From the NCBI GenBank assembly GCA_031265345.1, contig JAISCU010000081.1, positions 1-5,423 on the forward strand: a stretch of DNA of 5,423 nucleotides, given 5' to 3'. The position numbers and the translations under genes are program-made. The notes beneath the pieces were generated by a model. It worked only from the letters and a program-made list of their open reading frames with translations, was not told the origin of the DNA and did no database searches. Below are positions 4,876 to 5,423 of the stretch, one piece after another; the first letter of the stretch is position 1, and every line of letters begins with the position of its first letter. The stretch comes from Bifidobacteriaceae bacterium (GTDB lineage: Bacteria; Actinomycetota; Actinomycetes; Actinomycetales; WQXJ01).

Positions 4876-4893
4876 GGCCGATCCGGCTTCGGC

Positions 4894-4922
4894 TTGACGC
4901 CCCCGCGCTAGGTAGCTAGACT
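4894..4922 (+). promoter_or_regulatory. Promoter of the PadR-family gene
   Basis: TTGACG (4894-4899), a 17-bp spacer and TAGACT (4917-4922) form the best sigma70/SigA-type promoter in the window. Transcription would start at 4929-4930, on or next to the GTG start of the gene, so the mRNA is probably leaderless. No Shine-Dalgarno is seen. Confidence 0.72.
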
Positions 4923-4929
4923 ATCTAGC
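4907..4929 (+). promoter_or_regulatory. CTAG-rich palindromic operator over the -10 box
   Basis: A perfect inverted repeat GCTAGA-CTA-TCTAGC occupies 4915-4929. Overlapping it, GCTAGGTAG (4907-4915) and CTATCTAGC (4921-4929) form a second arrangement with one mismatch. Both cover the -10 box and the transcription start. PadR proteins usually bind palindromes in their own promoters, so autorepression is the likely role. CTAG, a rare tetramer in most bacteria, occurs three times in these 23 bp. Confidence 0.65.
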
Positions 4930-5388
4930 GTGAGTGCGGATACAGTTGGGGCCACCGGTTGGGCCCGAGGCGTGCTCGAACTCTGCGTGCTCAGGATCAT
5001 CAACGAAGGGCCGACCTACGGCTACGCCATCGCATCCGCGCTCGAGGCCGCCGGACTCGGCGCGCCCAAAGGCGGCACGCTCTACCCGCTCCTGGCCAGA
5101 CTCCAGCGCGACGACCTGGTCACGGTCGAATGGCGCGAGGGCGAAGGCGGCCCGGGACGCAAATTCTACGAACTGACCCAGACCGGCCGAACCGAGCTCA
5201 TAGCCCTCACCGCCGAATGGTCCGTCTTCGCTGCCCGCGTGAGCGCGCTTCTCGCGACGCACGCGCCCTCTGCCGTCGGCCGTGTCACCAGCCAAAGCGC
5301 CGCCACTCACCAAGCCGGCGCCAACCAAGCCAACACCGCTGGCGAAACCGACCCAGCCCCGCAACCCACCAGGAAGGACGGCCGATGA
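4930..5388 (+). CDS. PadR-family transcriptional regulator
   Basis: A 152-residue protein. Residues 11-95 form the PadR winged helix-turn-helix: GVLELCVLRIINEGPTYGY (helix 1 and the conserved PTYGY turn), IASALEAAGLG, KGGTLYPLLARLQRDDLV (recognition helix with the signature G-T-L-Y-P-L-L), the wing EWREGEGGPGRKFYELT, then TGRTEL into the dimerisation helix. PadR proteins are cytosolic dimeric repressors, often answering to phenolics, drugs or cell-envelope stress; no ligand can be predicted here. The C-terminal 40-45 residues are Ala/Thr/Gln-rich and look disordered. GTG 4930 is chosen because it puts MSADTVGATGWARG before the domain and coincides with the predicted transcription start. The stop overlaps the next ATG (ATGA), so the two genes form an operon. 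The palindrome at 4907-4929 suggests that it represses this operon itself. Confidence 0.93.
   Translation: MSADTVGATGWARGVLELCVLRIINEGPTYGYAIASALEAAGLGAPKGGTLYPLLARLQRDDLVTVEWREGEGGPGRKFYELTQTGRTELIALTAEWSVFAARVSALLATHAPSAVGRVTSQSAATHQAGANQANTAGETDPAPQPTRKDGR
5371..5378 (+). promoter_or_regulatory. Ribosome binding site of the gene after padR
   Basis: AGGAAGGA lies within the last codons of the PadR gene, 6 nt before ATG 5385. It is a strong match to the 16S anti-SD and supports the reality of the truncated downstream gene. Confidence 0.8.
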
Positions 5389-5423
5389 GCCCCGATCACC
5401 CCGAGACTGGAGAGCCCTTGCGA
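5385..5423 (+). CDS. Start of a gene overlapping padR (partial, 3' end outside window)
   Basis: Only 13 codons are visible (MSPDHPETGEPLR), hydrophilic and acidic, with no recognisable domain. The ATG overlaps the PadR stop as ATGA and has a strong ribosome site, so the two are co-transcribed and translationally coupled. In many PadR operons the next gene is a membrane protein (for example a HAAS/DUF1700-type or permease-associated protein) or a transporter subunit. That is context only; nothing in these codons shows it. Confidence 0.72.
   Translation, partial: MSPDHPETGEPLR

Larger units (their letters stand above)
4539..4893. other. Non-coding region carrying a duplicated 66-bp sequence
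   Basis: No gene is supported. Open frames crossing this stretch have no ribosome site and no recognisable product. The duplicated block inside it is offset by 136 bp, which is not a multiple of three, so the two copies would be read in different frames. This argues against a coding role. Confidence 0.65.

Noticed and set aside
4589..4897. 102-codon open frame over the 66-bp repeats
   Set aside because: There is no ribosome site, the two repeat copies would be read in different frames, and the product is low-complexity Pro/Ser/Ala-rich.
1..5423. CRISPR array, insertion sequence or riboswitch
   Set aside because: No regularly spaced short repeats, transposase motifs, terminal inverted repeats or known aptamer consensus were seen.

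Overview
The window is high-GC DNA (G/C-dominated third codon positions) with actinobacterial traits: tRNA genes with and without encoded CCA, TANNNT-type -10 boxes, and two genes whose predicted transcription start falls on or next to the start codon. The genus cannot be named from sequence alone.

Layout. (1) 1-409: the tail of an antitoxin gene overlapping (ATGA) a complete MazF/PemK-type endoribonuclease toxin. (2) 598-1243: a tRNA block. On the minus strand lie tRNA-Gly(GCC), tRNA-Cys(GCA) and tRNA-Val(GAC), apparently one transcript. Divergent on the plus strand is tRNA-Val(CAC). The 325 bp between them carries both promoters. (3) 1474-2812: a complete second toxin-antitoxin module, an HTH antitoxin of the Xre/MbcA/ParS type followed by a RES-domain toxin. 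Its promoter is overlapped by a 7-bp inverted repeat and appears leaderless. A short upstream ORF and a GCAA-loop hairpin lie between the two genes. (4) 2926-4538: a promoter with an inverted repeat, then an FMN-dependent lactate-oxidase-like enzyme with all recognisable active-site residues. Its reading frame continues about 130 codons past the normal C-terminus into a Gly/His-rich low-complexity tail. (5) 4539-4893: apparently non-coding DNA holding two copies of a 66-bp direct repeat. (6) 4894-5423: a strong promoter with CTAG-rich palindromes, a PadR-family repressor gene, and the first codons of a gene overlapping it by ATGA.

How the parts relate. The two toxin-antitoxin modules flank the tRNA cluster, which suggests an accessory insertion zone beside a housekeeping locus. 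The lactate-oxidase-like gene appears to be a monocistronic unit. PadR probably represses itself and the gene it overlaps. The most unusual items are the Gly/His-rich tail whose true frame is uncertain, the structured antitoxin-toxin junction, and the two promoter-operator arrangements at leaderless genes.
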